Source: Brachybacterium muris (GTDB lineage Bacteria; Actinomycetota; Actinomycetes; Actinomycetales; Dermabacteraceae). From it: DNA of 64,000 bases. The stretch covers positions 186,001 to 250,000 of the forward strand of contig NZ_JAFBCB010000001.1 in assembly GCF_016907455.1 (NCBI RefSeq), read 5' to 3'. Positions 26,296 through 35,887 of the stretch are shown piece by piece (position 1 is the first letter of the stretch; every line of letters begins with the position of its first letter). Below the pieces are notes generated by a model. It searched no databases, was not told the DNA's origin, and was given only the letters and a program-made list of their open reading frames with translations. The position numbers and the translations under genes were made by a program.

Positions 26296-26677
26296 GATGC
26301 CCTCCAACGCTGGTGGGGCACGTGGTCGCGTCCCTGTCCGCAATGTACGCCCCAGTGTCCTCGACCCGCCAGAATCCCGGTCGACCCCGGGTGGCCGGGC
26401 CGGGCCCGGCCTGAGTTGCGCGTCGACCCCGGGAAACCGGAGGAAACGAATCGGGTCGACCGTCGCAGGCACATGGGGGCACGCACGAAAGTTTGTCGGA
26501 ATGAGGCCATCATTCCGACAAACATTCGTGCCTCGCCGGTGGGGAGCGCAGGGAGGGGTGGTACGGAGCGCGGGGAGGTGCCGGTGGGGAGCGCGGGGAG
26601 GGTGATGGGGCCCAGGCGATGGGGAGCGCGGGGAGGGGCGAGGGCGAGGTGGGGCGAGTGGCTGGTGGGCACGGCCC
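26296..26677. other. Repeat-rich intergenic region, no gene
   Basis: 382 bp between two minus-strand genes. It holds palindrome copy 2 and a degenerate minisatellite of ggtggggagcgcggggagg-type units from about 26540 to 26640. No gene or RNA recognised. Confidence 0.65.
26484..26530. repeat. 47-bp intergenic palindrome, copy 2
   Basis: Left arm cacgaaagtttgtcggaat..., right arm as in copy 1, loop ggcca. There is one mismatch between the arms. Confidence 0.95.
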
Positions 26678-27634
26678 TCAGGTGGAAGCCAGCAGCTCCT
26701 TGGCCAGGTCCACGTCCACCACCAGGCTCGCGATCGCCCCACTGCGCAGCACGCCCGCCACACCGGGGGCCTTCTCGGCACCCGCGGCCACGCCCACCAC
26801 CTCGGGGATCCGCAGCAGCTGGGAGAACGTCACCGCCAGGACCCGCTGATCCGTCGGCGCCCCCAGCGGCACCCCGTGCGCGTCCACGAACCAACCGCAC
26901 ACGTCACCCACGGGCCGCTGGGCCAGGAATGCGGCCTGCTCCTGCTCGCTGAGCGCCATCTGCTCCACGATGTGCGGGGAGGAGTGCATGCCCATCGACC
27001 CGAGCCCCACCACCGCCAGCTCCACCTGCGCGGCCGCCTCCAGCACCGCCGCGATGCTGGACTCACCACGCAGAGTGCTCACCGTGGTGGCGGACTCCAG
27101 CACCGCCGGGGCGTACAGCATCTCGGCCCGGGCACCCAGGCGTGAGGCCAGCACCCGCAGCACCGACTCCCCTGACTCGAACTGGTCCAGCGCAGAATGC
27201 CCTCCCACCAGGGGGAGCACCCGTGGTGCGGGTCGCAGGCGCACCGTCTCCAGCTGCTCGACCACGCGCTGGACCGTCTGGCCCCAGGAGACCCCGATCG
27301 ATCGCACCTGCGCGGCTCGTGCGGCGATCACCACCGCGCCCTGCCGGGCTACCGCCTCCAGTCCGGGGGTGCGCGGGGCGGAGACCACATGCGCCTCCCG
27401 CAGGGAGAACCGCGCCTTCAGCGCCGCCTCGACCGCGGGGTGGTGGCGCGGGGGGCCGTCGGGGTCATGGATGGAGATCTCCACGATGCCGCGGTCGCGG
27501 GCCTGGGTGAGGATCCGTGACACATTGGAGCGCGAGAGCCCGAGCTCCTGGGCGACCTCCGTCTGCGAGCGGCCCTGCTCGTAGTAGAGACGGGCGGCGC
27601 GCACCACCAGGGCGGTGTCGCGGGGTGCGGGCAT
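26678..27634 (-). CDS. SorC-family sugar-binding transcriptional regulator
   Basis: A 318-residue regulator starting at ATG 27634 with AAGGAG upstream. The N-terminal helix-turn-helix is clear (AARLYYEQGRSQTEVAQEL, then LSRSNVSRIL, residues about 12-42). The effector domain has the SorC pattern: IGVSWGQTVQ, LPLVGGHS, VVGLGSMG and the late GVAAGAEKAPGV. SorC proteins bind phosphosugars and often control PTS or polyol genes. It is divergent from the EIIA-Nudix gene with 86 bp between starts, so it probably regulates it. Confidence 0.9.
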   Translation of the reverse strand: MPAPRDTALVVRAARLYYEQGRSQTEVAQELGLSRSNVSRILTQARDRGIVEISIHDPDGPPRHHPAVEAALKARFSLREAHVVSAPRTPGLEAVARQGAVVIAARAAQVRSIGVSWGQTVQRVVEQLETVRLRPAPRVLPLVGGHSALDQFESGESVLRVLASRLGARAEMLYAPAVLESATTVSTLRGESSIAAVLEAAAQVELAVVGLGSMGMHSSPHIVEQMALSEQEQAAFLAQRPVGDVCGWFVDAHGVPLGAPTDQRVLAVTFSQLLRIPEVVGVAAGAEKAPGVAGVLRSGAIASLVVDVDLAKELLAST

Positions 27635-27720
27635 CACGGCTCCTTCGGGCGTCGGGACTCCAGTATCCCCGGCGGGGCCGACGGGGTGCCAGAATCGTGT
27701 CACCGACCGGGGAGGTTCCC

Positions 27721-28959
27721 ATGACCGATGACCATCGCTCCAGTGATCCTGCCGCGAGCAGGGACCCCGTTCCCATCGGGGCTGTGCTGCACGGTGTGCC
27801 CGGCGGGACCGCGGAGGAAGTGCTGGGGGCCATCGCCCGCCACCTGGTCGGGAAGGGCCTGGTGGAGGAGAGCTTCCCTCAGGCGCTGTGGGATCGCGAG
27901 CGGCGGTACCCCACGGGTCTGCCCACGCGGATCCCCACCGCCATCCCCCACGCCGATACCGAGCACGTGCGCACCCGGTGCCTCGCGGTCGCGACATTGG
28001 TCAAGCCGGTCGAGTTCGGGGAGATGGGCGGCGCCGAGGGCGACACTGTGGCGACGCAGCTGCTGGTGCTGCCCCTGGTCACCGATCCCGACGCGATGGT
28101 GCCCGCCCTCCAGCGCATGATCGGTGCCCTCACCGATGAGCAGGTGGTCACGGAGCTGCTCGGTGCGGCCGATGAGGCGGAGCTGATGCGCCTGGCGCAG
28201 CTGCACCTCAGCGGCACCCCTGTGGCCGGCCGTTCGGAAGCGGGGCCGTCCGGTCTCGCCACCTCGTACGTCGATGGTCTGGGAGCATCGCACGCCACGG
28301 GGACGACCCCGGCCTCGACCGTAGCCCCAGCCCCAGCCCCAGCGCCGGGCGCAGCCCCGACCCCAGCTCCAGCGCCGACCGCAGCCCCAGCCCCAGCCCC
28401 AGCGCCGGGCGCAGCCCCGACCCCAGCTCCAGCGCCGACCGCAGCCCCGACCCCAGCTCCAGCGCCGACCGCAGCCCCGGCCGCTGCAGCGCGGCGCGGT
28501 CCCCGCGTGGCCGTGAAGGCGCTGATCGTGCGGGACGGCCACGTGCTGATGAACCGCGTTGTCACCTCCGACGGTGAGGTGCTGTACGGCCCACCCGGCG
28601 GCGGTCAGGACCACGGGGAGGACCAGGTGGCCGCCCTGATCCGGGAGTGCCGCGAGGAGATCGGCGCCGAGGTAGAAGTGCACCAGGTGGCCTGCGTGTA
28701 CGAGGTGATCAGCGACCTGCGGCTGCTGGACAGCAGCCGGATCGACCTGTTCCACCAGGTCAACGTGGCCTACTGGTGCGGGCTGGCCGAGGGACAGGAG
28801 CCCGGTGTAGGCAGTGATCCCGACCCGGGGCAGGAGGGCACCGACTGGTTGCCCATCGGTCGCCTGGACCAGTTCGAGATCCACCCGCCGGGGCTCGCCC
28901 AGTGGTTGGACTCGGACCCGAGCTCCCGGCCCGTCGGCCTCGGTCCGCTGCCGCTCTAG
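27721..28959 (+). CDS. PTS EIIA (galactitol-type)-Nudix hydrolase fusion
   Basis: A 412-residue protein starting at ATG 27721, GGGGAGG upstream. Residues 1-165 match the EIIA domain of galactitol/fructose-type PTS: YPTGLPTRIPTAIPHADTEH with the phosphorylatable His H77. Residues about 200-255 are a repetitive Ala/Pro linker (repeats of 10 residues, APTPAPAPTA-like). Residues 260-405 are a Nudix hydrolase with the Nudix box at 294-316 (G-x5-E-x7-REx2EE-x-G, all acids present). No EIIB or EIIC gene is nearby. The fusion could couple PTS phosphorylation state to hydrolysis of a nucleotide-linked compound; that is inference. A SorC regulator is divergent. Confidence 0.88.
   Translation: MTDDHRSSDPAASRDPVPIGAVLHGVPGGTAEEVLGAIARHLVGKGLVEESFPQALWDRERRYPTGLPTRIPTAIPHADTEHVRTRCLAVATLVKPVEFGEMGGAEGDTVATQLLVLPLVTDPDAMVPALQRMIGALTDEQVVTELLGAADEAELMRLAQLHLSGTPVAGRSEAGPSGLATSYVDGLGASHATGTTPASTVAPAPAPAPGAAPTPAPAPTAAPAPAPAPGAAPTPAPAPTAAPTPAPAPTAAPAAAARRGPRVAVKALIVRDGHVLMNRVVTSDGEVLYGPPGGGQDHGEDQVAALIRECREEIGAEVEVHQVACVYEVISDLRLLDSSRIDLFHQVNVAYWCGLAEGQEPGVGSDPDPGQEGTDWLPIGRLDQFEIHPPGLAQWLDSDPSSRPVGLGPLPL
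28317..28485. repeat. Coding tandem repeat of the Ala-Pro linker
   Basis: 30-bp units (gcagccccgaccccagctcc type) repeated in frame about five times; 60-bp blocks are near-identical, so copy number may vary without breaking the frame. Confidence 0.9.
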
Positions 28960-28978
28960 CGCGGCCGGGCAGGTGCGG

Positions 28979-30796
28979 TCAGTCGCGGATGTCACCGGTG
29001 ATGGCGTCCACCGCGCGGATCAGCCCCAGGTGGCTGAAGGCCTGCGGGAAGTTCCCGGCCATGCGCCCTGCCGTGCCGTCGTACTCCTCGGCCATCAGGT
29101 CCAGGTCGTTCGCGCAGGCCAGGGTGCGGTCCATCATCGTCAGCGCATCCCCGGTGCGGCCGGAGGTGGCGTACTGCTCCACCAGCCAGAAGCAGCACAC
29201 CAGGAACGGGTGCTCGTCGCCCTCCAGTCCGTCCTGGCCGTTGGTGCGGTAGCGCAGCAGCAGCCCGTCATCGGTGAGCAGGTCCTGCTCGATGCGGGCC
29301 ACGGTGGCGAGCATGTGCGGGTCATCGGCCGGCACGAAGCCGGTGTGGGGGATCTGCAGCAGGGAGGCGTCCACCTCGTTGCTGCCGTAGAACTGCACGA
29401 ACGAACCGGACTCGTCCACGCCGCGCTCCAGGATCTCGGCCCGCAGCTTCTCCCGCAGCTGCTTCCAGCGCTCCACGTCCGCCGGCATGCCGTGGTGCTC
29501 CACGGCAGTGACGGCCCGGTCGAAGGTGGCCCACACCATCACCCGGCCGTGGGTGAAGAACGCCGGGTCACCGCGCATCTCCCAGATGCCCTGGTCAGGC
29601 TGGTCGATGCGCTTCTCGGTGTACCTCACCAGCACCTTCTGCAGCGGCCAGGACCACTCCGATTCCTGCACGCCCCTCTCGCGCATCATCCCCAGCGCGA
29701 TCATCACCTCGCCCACCACGTCGGCCTGGTACTGGGCGGCCGCGCCGTTGCCGATCCGCACCGGCAGGGAGCCCTCGTAGCCGGGCAGGTGCTCCAGTTC
29801 GCTCTCGGGCAGGTTCCGGTCGCCGACGATGTTGTACATGATCTGCAGCTGATCGGGGTCCCCGGCGATCGCACGCAGCAGCCAGTCGCGCCACTGCTCG
29901 GCGGCGTTGACGTGGTCGTGGGTGAGCAGCGCCTCCAGGGACAGGGTCGCGTCCCGCAGCCAGCAGTAGCGGTAGTCCCAGTTGCGTTCGCCGCCGAAGT
30001 CCTCCGGCAGGCTGGTGGTGGCCGCGGCGTCGATGCCGCCGCTGCGCCGATGAGTGAGCGCCCGCAGCACCAGCAGGGAACGGGCCACCGGCTGGGCGTA
30101 GCGCTCGTGCACCCGCACCTGGCCCAGCCACTGCGACCACTCCGAGACCGTGTGCTCCAGGGCGTCGCCGAGGTCCGGCGCCGGGGGGATCTGCATCCAC
30201 GACGGGTGCCAGGTGAGGACCCAGGTCAGCGTCTCGTTCGCGGAGGCCGAGTGGCGGCCCACGTGGCAGCGGCCCTGCGGGGTCAGCGCGGGCCCGTGCA
30301 CGGCCAACGCGTCACCCCCGGCGACGGCCGCCAGCACCGGTCGGCCCTCGACGTCGGTGTCCTTGCGCATCCACGGCACCACCGAGCCGTACTCGAAGCG
30401 GATCCGCAGTTCCTGCTCCACCTCGACGGTGCCGCCGGTGCAGCGCACCGAGCGGATCAGGTCGGAGTGGTCGCGGGTGTCGCCCTGCAGACAGGGGGAG
30501 GTCTCGTCCGACGCGGCGATCGGCATGAACTCCGTGATCACCGCACTGCCGGTGGGGGAGCGCCACTCGGTCTCCAGCACCATCGTCTCGGGAAGGTAGC
30601 GGCGCGAGACGACCTCCCCGCCGGCGATGCGCAGGGTCCAGTGGCCGTGCGACTGGTCCCCGAGCAGGGAGCAGAGCATCGCGGCGGAGTCGAAGCGCGG
30701 CATGCACAGCCAGTCGATCACCCCGTCCCGGGTGACCAGGGCGGTGGTGCGCTGATCGGACAGCAGCGCGTGGTCCTCGATGAGTGGGCTCGCCAT
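28979..30796 (-). CDS. Glycoside hydrolase family 15 protein (glucoamylase/trehalase-like)
   Basis: A 605-residue cytoplasmic protein (no signal peptide). It has the N-terminal super-sandwich domain with GVIDWLCMPRFDS near residue 25, then an (alpha/alpha)6 barrel with the hallmark NWDYRYCWLRDA near 268 and the late MAGNFPQAFSHLGLI. Actinobacterial GH15 proteins of this layout include mycobacterial-type trehalases, so a trehalose or maltooligosaccharide substrate is plausible. The S10 peptidase gene ends 24 bp upstream of its start and may be co-transcribed. Confidence 0.9.
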   Translation of the reverse strand: MASPLIEDHALLSDQRTTALVTRDGVIDWLCMPRFDSAAMLCSLLGDQSHGHWTLRIAGGEVVSRRYLPETMVLETEWRSPTGSAVITEFMPIAASDETSPCLQGDTRDHSDLIRSVRCTGGTVEVEQELRIRFEYGSVVPWMRKDTDVEGRPVLAAVAGGDALAVHGPALTPQGRCHVGRHSASANETLTWVLTWHPSWMQIPPAPDLGDALEHTVSEWSQWLGQVRVHERYAQPVARSLLVLRALTHRRSGGIDAAATTSLPEDFGGERNWDYRYCWLRDATLSLEALLTHDHVNAAEQWRDWLLRAIAGDPDQLQIMYNIVGDRNLPESELEHLPGYEGSLPVRIGNGAAAQYQADVVGEVMIALGMMRERGVQESEWSWPLQKVLVRYTEKRIDQPDQGIWEMRGDPAFFTHGRVMVWATFDRAVTAVEHHGMPADVERWKQLREKLRAEILERGVDESGSFVQFYGSNEVDASLLQIPHTGFVPADDPHMLATVARIEQDLLTDDGLLLRYRTNGQDGLEGDEHPFLVCCFWLVEQYATSGRTGDALTMMDRTLACANDLDLMAEEYDGTAGRMAGNFPQAFSHLGLIRAVDAITGDIRD

Positions 30797-30820
30797 GGGG
30801 ACGAGTCCATCACGGGTGGC

Positions 30821-32404
30821 TCAGTGTTCGCTGGTGGCCTCGGCCGGGGCGTCGTCGTCGGTGGTCGGCGCCGGGGCGATGCCGCCCACGAACTCCGCCA
30901 GGTGCTGGGACTGCGCCAGGCGGCTGGGCTCGTGGCAGTACATCATGTGCCCGGCCTCGTAGTACTCCACCCGGATCCGCTCGGCGAAGTCCTCCTGCGG
31001 GATGGGCAGGTGGGCGAGCACGTGCTCGCTGGCATGGAACGGGGTGGCGGCGTCGTGGTAGCCGTGGGCCACGTACACCCGGGTGTGGGGGGACTTGCGC
31101 AGCAGTCGCGCCAGGTCCGATGCCACCTCCACGGAGCGGCCCTCGAAGTCCTTGTAGCTCCAGGGGTGCACCCGGCCGCTCATGATCTCGTACACGATGT
31201 CGCTGGAGTAGCCCAGCTCGGTGCGCAGGTACTGGTTGATGGTGGCGGTGTACGGCGGGGCCAGCTGGTCGATCGACGGGTCGGTCTCCATCGTGGGTGC
31301 GTTGCCCGCGCCCATCGGTGCGGTGAACCGGCCGTCGATGCGACCGGTGATCAGGCCCTGGTCGCGCAGCAGCTCCGCCAGGAACGCCATGTGCTCGATG
31401 CGCAGGTCGGCCCGCGCCACCCAGTCGGGGTCCACGCCGATCAGAGCCCCGATGCGGGCGGCGGCCTCCTGCTTCTGCTCCGGTGAGAGGCGCAGCCCGG
31501 CGGCCAGCAGCGCCGGGTACTCCTGCTCGGCGAAGGCCTCCGCCTCGTCCACCACGTCCTGCAGCAGGCGCCCCTCGTGCTTGCCGTGCGCGTGGGCGAT
31601 CGCCGCATAGGTGGGCAGGTAGTGCAGATAGGGGCGGTCGTTGGCGGGGTCGAAGCGGATGGTGCCGAAGTCCAGCACCGGGGAGATCAGGGAGACCCCG
31701 TCCACGGCCACGTAGTAGCGGTCCATCAGTCGCGCGGCCACGGCGCTGGCGCGGGTGGTGCCGTACGACTCCCCGGCCAGGTGGATGGGGGAGGTCCAGC
31801 GGTCGTTGCGGGTCAGCCAGTCCACGATGAACGAGGCGATCAGGTCGCGGTCCTCGGCCAGTCCGTGGTGCCGATCGGGCTTGGACCCGGGGGCGGGCCG
31901 GGAGTAGCCGGTGGTCATCGCGTCCACCATCACCAGGTCGGCGTGGCGCAGCAGCGTCTCGTGGTTGTCCAGCAGGCGGTACGGGGGTGCCTTGGGCGCT
32001 CCGGCGTCGGCCGTGTCCACGCGGCGCGGACCGAACAGCCCCAGGTGCAGCCACACGGTGGAGGCGCCGGGCCCGCCGTTGAAAGCGAACAGCACCGGGC
32101 GGGCTGGGTCCTGCTCGGTGGCGACGTAGCTGACGGAGAAAAGCTCGGCGTAGGCCTTGCCCCGCCCGTACTCGGTGCCCTCGGGCTCCTCCTTCAGCAC
32201 CACGGTGCCGGTGGTGGCGGTGTAGGTGAGCGGCCCGTCCGGCAGTTCGAGGGAGTGCATGGTGGTGACCAGGCGGTCCTGCGGCTCCTGCTCCGCGGCT
32301 CCTGCGGTAACGGGGCTGCCGGTGGTGCCGGTGGAGGTGAAGGTGCTGCCGTCGGTGGCGTCGCGCTCCTCGGGGGTGCCGGCGATGGTCTGGGCGGTGT
32401 TCAC
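30821..32404 (-). CDS. Peptidase S10 family protein (serine carboxypeptidase-like)
   Basis: A 527-residue alpha/beta hydrolase. It has oxyanion motif FNGGPGAST near 108, nucleophile S213 in GESYGT, and near the C-terminus the Asp region (HGYHDAATPF) and the catalytic His in AGHMMY, so the triad is complete. No signal peptide is seen, so it probably acts in the cytoplasm, as in many bacterial S10 homologues. First of a probable two-gene operon with the GH15 gene, divergent from the ABC sugar locus. Confidence 0.88.
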   Translation of the reverse strand: MNTAQTIAGTPEERDATDGSTFTSTGTTGSPVTAGAAEQEPQDRLVTTMHSLELPDGPLTYTATTGTVVLKEEPEGTEYGRGKAYAELFSVSYVATEQDPARPVLFAFNGGPGASTVWLHLGLFGPRRVDTADAGAPKAPPYRLLDNHETLLRHADLVMVDAMTTGYSRPAPGSKPDRHHGLAEDRDLIASFIVDWLTRNDRWTSPIHLAGESYGTTRASAVAARLMDRYYVAVDGVSLISPVLDFGTIRFDPANDRPYLHYLPTYAAIAHAHGKHEGRLLQDVVDEAEAFAEQEYPALLAAGLRLSPEQKQEAAARIGALIGVDPDWVARADLRIEHMAFLAELLRDQGLITGRIDGRFTAPMGAGNAPTMETDPSIDQLAPPYTATINQYLRTELGYSSDIVYEIMSGRVHPWSYKDFEGRSVEVASDLARLLRKSPHTRVYVAHGYHDAATPFHASEHVLAHLPIPQEDFAERIRVEYYEAGHMMYCHEPSRLAQSQHLAEFVGGIAPAPTTDDDAPAEATSEH

Positions 32405-32650
32405 GCGTGCTCCTTCGCGATCGGGTCGGTGCTCGCCTCGAGCCTACGTGCCTGCGGCAGCAGGGGGCGCGGGGAACCTTCTGTTCACGATCGATGCTGT
32501 TCTGTGTCCTGACAGGGGCCCGATATGCCGAGTCCTCGGCAGCATCGCACTATGCTGTGACTCACACCTCATCGTCGAGGTGCGTGCTGTGCATCGCCCC
32601 CGGGTGATCCACCGGCCTCCTCGGCGACAGGACCGACCAGAGGAGCGACC
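32405..32650. promoter_or_regulatory. Divergent promoter region with TGTGAcTCACA palindrome
   Basis: 246 bp between the S10 gene and the sugar-binding protein gene. It contains tgtgactcaca at 32556-32566, 84 bp before the ATG at 32651, a candidate operator for the sugar operon. No gene in the region. Confidence 0.4.
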
Positions 32651-33985
32651 ATGAGCAGATTCAGCCGGCGCAGCGCGCTGGTCGGATCGGGAGCCGCGCT
32701 GACAGCCGCCTCCCTCGCGGCCTGCGCGCCGCCGAACCCCGGCACCGTCAACGACGAGCCTGCGATCCCCCCGGCCGACGGACCTGTCACCGTCACCTAC
32801 TGGGCCTGGTTGAAGGACCTGCAGAAGGTGGCCGACGTCTTCAACCAGAGCCAGGACCGGATCCGCGTGGAGGCCACCTGGATCCCCGGCGGCAACAACG
32901 GCGGCTACGCCAAGATCCTCTCGGCCGTGGCCGCGGGAGGCGGGCCCGACATCGCCCAGGTGGAGCTGCGCTCCCTGCCCGAGTTCGCGCTCGCCGGAGC
33001 CCTGGTGGACCTCACCCGATACGGCATCGGCGAGAACGAGGACGCCTACGACCCCGGCGCCTACGCGCAGGCCGTGGTGGGCGAGTCCGTGTGGGGCGTC
33101 CCCCAGGACACGGGGCCGATGGCCACCTTCTACAACCGCGAGGTGCTCGAGGGGGAGCTGGGCCTGGCCCCCGCCGGCACCTGGGACGAGTTCCGCGAGC
33201 TGCTGGGCGTCGTCCAGGACGCGGGCAAGACCTTCATGACCCTGGACCCCACCGACGGCTCCTACCTGGTGGGCTGGATGATGCAGTCCGGCGCGAACTG
33301 GTTCCGCCCCGAGGGCGACGGCTGGATCGTGGACATGGTGGGCGAGCCGTCGTTGCGGGTCGCCGAGTACTGGGACGGCATCCTCGCCGACCGGCTCGTC
33401 GGCACCGGCTACGGGGCGTTCTCCACCCCCTGGATGGCCGCCGCCGGCAACGGCGACGTGGTGGGACACATCGGCGGCTCCTGGGGCGATGCCCTCATCG
33501 CCGCCGTGCCCGGCGCGGAGGGGAAATGGGCGGTGGCCCCCATGCCCACCTGGGACGACGGCTACGCCTCCGGTGCCCACGGCGGCTCATCCGCGGCGAT
33601 CCTGTCCACCAGCAAGCACCCCGCCGAGGCTCTGGAGTTCTGCACCTGGATGTGCACCGACCCCGCCGGGATCGACGCCATGATCGAGTTCTCCGGCATC
33701 GGCTGGTCGCCATCAGCCGACTACATCGGCGAGGCCCGCCAGCAGCCCTCCGAGTTCTTCTCCGGACAGAACTACAACCAGGAGGTGATGGTCCCGATGG
33801 CCGAGGGGCAGAACCTCGAATGGACCTGGGCGCCGCTGATGCAGCGCGTGATGGACATGATCGGCAACGGCATGACCGCCGCCATCAACGGCGAGACCCC
33901 CCTGGTGGACCTGCTGGGCCAGGCGCAGACGCAGATCGTCGAGATCATGCAGGGCAGCGGGCTGAACGCGGAGGAGGCACGATGA
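32651..33985 (+). CDS. ABC transporter extracellular sugar-binding lipoprotein
   Basis: A 444-residue family 1 solute-binding protein. It has an RR-containing signal (SRFSRRSAL, Tat-like) and lipobox SLAAC with lipid cysteine C25. The mature part starts with the typical VTVTYWAW strand and has GGGPDIAQVE and TFYNREVLEG motifs of carbohydrate-binding members. First gene of the operon with two permeases; no ATPase gene is present, as usual for sugar systems sharing an MsiK-type ATPase in actinobacteria. The stop overlaps the next start (ATGA). Confidence 0.92.
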   Translation: MSRFSRRSALVGSGAALTAASLAACAPPNPGTVNDEPAIPPADGPVTVTYWAWLKDLQKVADVFNQSQDRIRVEATWIPGGNNGGYAKILSAVAAGGGPDIAQVELRSLPEFALAGALVDLTRYGIGENEDAYDPGAYAQAVVGESVWGVPQDTGPMATFYNREVLEGELGLAPAGTWDEFRELLGVVQDAGKTFMTLDPTDGSYLVGWMMQSGANWFRPEGDGWIVDMVGEPSLRVAEYWDGILADRLVGTGYGAFSTPWMAAAGNGDVVGHIGGSWGDALIAAVPGAEGKWAVAPMPTWDDGYASGAHGGSSAAILSTSKHPAEALEFCTWMCTDPAGIDAMIEFSGIGWSPSADYIGEARQQPSEFFSGQNYNQEVMVPMAEGQNLEWTWAPLMQRVMDMIGNGMTAAINGETPLVDLLGQAQTQIVEIMQGSGLNAEEAR

Positions 33986-34866
33986 GGTCCAAGAGCGCAC
34001 CCTGGCTGCTGATGGCACCGTTCCTGGTGCTGTTCATCGGCACCATGATCGTGCCGATCATCATGGCCGTGGGCTACAGCTTCACGAAGGTGCAGCGCAG
34101 CGGCCTGCTGGGCGAGGGCGGCACCGAGAGCGGCTTCGCCGGCTTCGACAACTACATCGCCGCACTGTCCAACGTGAACTTCATCGAGTCCATCGGCCGC
34201 ATGATCCTGTTCGGACTGGTGCAGGTCACGGTGATGATCGTGGCCGCGACCATCCTGGCGCTGATGCTGGAGACGGCAGCGGCGAAATGGCCGGGCTTCT
34301 TCCGGGCCACGTACTTCCTGCCCTACGGCATCCCCGGCGTGATCGCCACGATCCTGTGGTCGTTCCTGTACATCCCGGGCCTCAGCCCCATCGTGGACGT
34401 GCTGAACTGGATGGGAATCGACATCGACTTCCTGGGACCGAACATGGTGCTGTGGTCGATCGCGAACATCGTGACCTGGACCTACACCGGCTACAACATG
34501 CTGATCATCATCGCGCAGCTGAAGTCCATCCCCGGTGAGCTGTACGAGGCGGCCCGCATCGACGGCGCCTCGACGATGAAGATCGTCACCTCGATCCAGC
34601 TGCCCCTGATCCGCCCGGCACTGCTGCTGACGATCATCTTCTCGATCATCGGCACCCTGCAGCTGTTCGCCGAGCCGCGGCTGCTGCAGTCCATGAGCTC
34701 GGGCATCACCACCGAGTACACCCCGAACATGAGCGCCTACGCGTACGCGTTCCAGTACAACGAGGTCGGGATGGCGGCCGCGCAGGCCGTGATCATCGCG
34801 GTCTCGGCCTTCACCCTCTCGGCGATCGCCCTGGGGATCTCCTCGTGGGCGGAGAGGAAGCGATGA
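33982..34866 (+). CDS. ABC sugar transporter permease (MalF-like)
   Basis: A 294-residue permease with six helices. The EAA loop is visible as YEAARIDGASTMKIVTSIQLP, which contacts the ATPase. It overlaps the binding-protein gene and the second permease by four bases on each side, so the three are one translational unit. Confidence 0.93.
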   Translation: MRSKSAPWLLMAPFLVLFIGTMIVPIIMAVGYSFTKVQRSGLLGEGGTESGFAGFDNYIAALSNVNFIESIGRMILFGLVQVTVMIVAATILALMLETAAAKWPGFFRATYFLPYGIPGVIATILWSFLYIPGLSPIVDVLNWMGIDIDFLGPNMVLWSIANIVTWTYTGYNMLIIIAQLKSIPGELYEAARIDGASTMKIVTSIQLPLIRPALLLTIIFSIIGTLQLFAEPRLLQSMSSGITTEYTPNMSAYAYAFQYNEVGMAAAQAVIIAVSAFTLSAIALGISSWAERKR

Positions 34867-35822
34867 CCGCCACCGACGCATCCAAGAACGCTCTCGCCGC
34901 CGGCAAGTCCAGCGGCGCCCTGCGCACACCGTCCAAGCGCTCCAGGAAAAAGGCGGAGCAGCGCACCGACAGGTCGGCCGGGCGCAGCCCTGCCACCACG
35001 ATCATCGTCACCGCGATCCTCGCGATCGTGGCGATCTACTTCCTGGTCCCGGTGTACTGGGTCGTCGTCAACGCCACCAAGTCCACCGACGACCTGTTCG
35101 GCACCAGCGGCTTCTGGTTCGGCAACGAGTTCCGCCTGGTGGAGAACCTCCAAGCGGTGCTCACCGCGAACGACGGGATCTTCCCGCGCTGGGCGCTGAA
35201 CTCGCTGCTGTACTCCGGGGTGGGCTCGATCCTGGCCACCTACTTTGCGGTGGCCGCCGGCTACGCCCTGGCCAAGTACCAGTTCCCGGGCCGGAAGTTC
35301 GTCTACGCCTTCGTGCTCGGCGGCGTGCTGGTGCCCGGCACCGTGACCGCGCTGCCGCTGTTCTTCCTGTTCTCCAGCGTCGGGCTGACTAACACCTACT
35401 GGTCGGTGCTGATCCCCTCGCTGGTGAGCCCCTTCGGCCTGTTCCTCGCCTCCATCTACGCCAGCGCCGCGGTGCCGGACTCGATGCTGGAGGCCGGGCG
35501 GATCGACGGCGTCAGCGAGATCGGGCTGTTCCACCGCCTGGCGCTGCCGCAGCTCACCCCCGCGATCGTGACGATCCTGCTGTTCCAGTTCGTGGCCATC
35601 TGGAACAACTACTTCCTGCCGCTGGTGATGCTGGCCGACGAGAGGCTGTACCCGATCACGCTGGGCCTGGACAACTGGAGGGCGCAGACGGACCGCCTGC
35701 CGGAGTTCTTCCAGCTCACCACCGGTGGCGCACTGTTGTCGGTGATCCCGCTGGCGATCCTGATCCTGGTGCTGCAGCGCTTCTGGCGCGGCGGCCTCAC
35801 CGAGGGCTCAGTGAAGGGCTGA
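34863..35822 (+). CDS. ABC sugar transporter permease (MalG-like)
   Basis: A 319-residue permease with a basic, hydrophilic N-terminal extension of about 45 residues before the first helix. The EAA loop reads LEAGRIDGVSEIGLFHRLALP, and the late FVAIWNNYFLPLVML helix is typical of MalG-type partners. It pairs with the preceding permease. A small inverted repeat (cgttccg/cggaacg, 35832-35851) lies between it and the serpin gene. Confidence 0.93.
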   Translation: MTATDASKNALAAGKSSGALRTPSKRSRKKAEQRTDRSAGRSPATTIIVTAILAIVAIYFLVPVYWVVVNATKSTDDLFGTSGFWFGNEFRLVENLQAVLTANDGIFPRWALNSLLYSGVGSILATYFAVAAGYALAKYQFPGRKFVYAFVLGGVLVPGTVTALPLFFLFSSVGLTNTYWSVLIPSLVSPFGLFLASIYASAAVPDSMLEAGRIDGVSEIGLFHRLALPQLTPAIVTILLFQFVAIWNNYFLPLVMLADERLYPITLGLDNWRAQTDRLPEFFQLTTGGALLSVIPLAILILVLQRFWRGGLTEGSVKG

Positions 35823-35887
35823 GATCGGGACCGTTCCGCAACCCCGGAACGATGGCGCAGGCCGGACGCCGGGGGTTTGATGGGGCC

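Noticed and set aside
26416-26952. Open frames crossing the palindromic repeats, encoding VCRN-like peptides
   Set aside because: The same peptide appears from each palindrome copy because the repeat is open in several frames; it is not a protein family.
28317-28485. Regular 30-bp repeats resembling a CRISPR-like array
   Set aside because: Units are contiguous without unique spacers and code in frame for an Ala-Pro linker.
30000-30400. Long plus-strand frames opposite the GH15 and S10 genes
   Set aside because: Antisense shadow frames produced by high third-position GC; the minus-strand genes carry full family motifs.
32556-32566. TGTGAcTCACA as a CRP site
   Set aside because: The canonical CRP site needs a 6-bp spacer; here it is 1 bp. 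Kept only as a low-confidence operator candidate.
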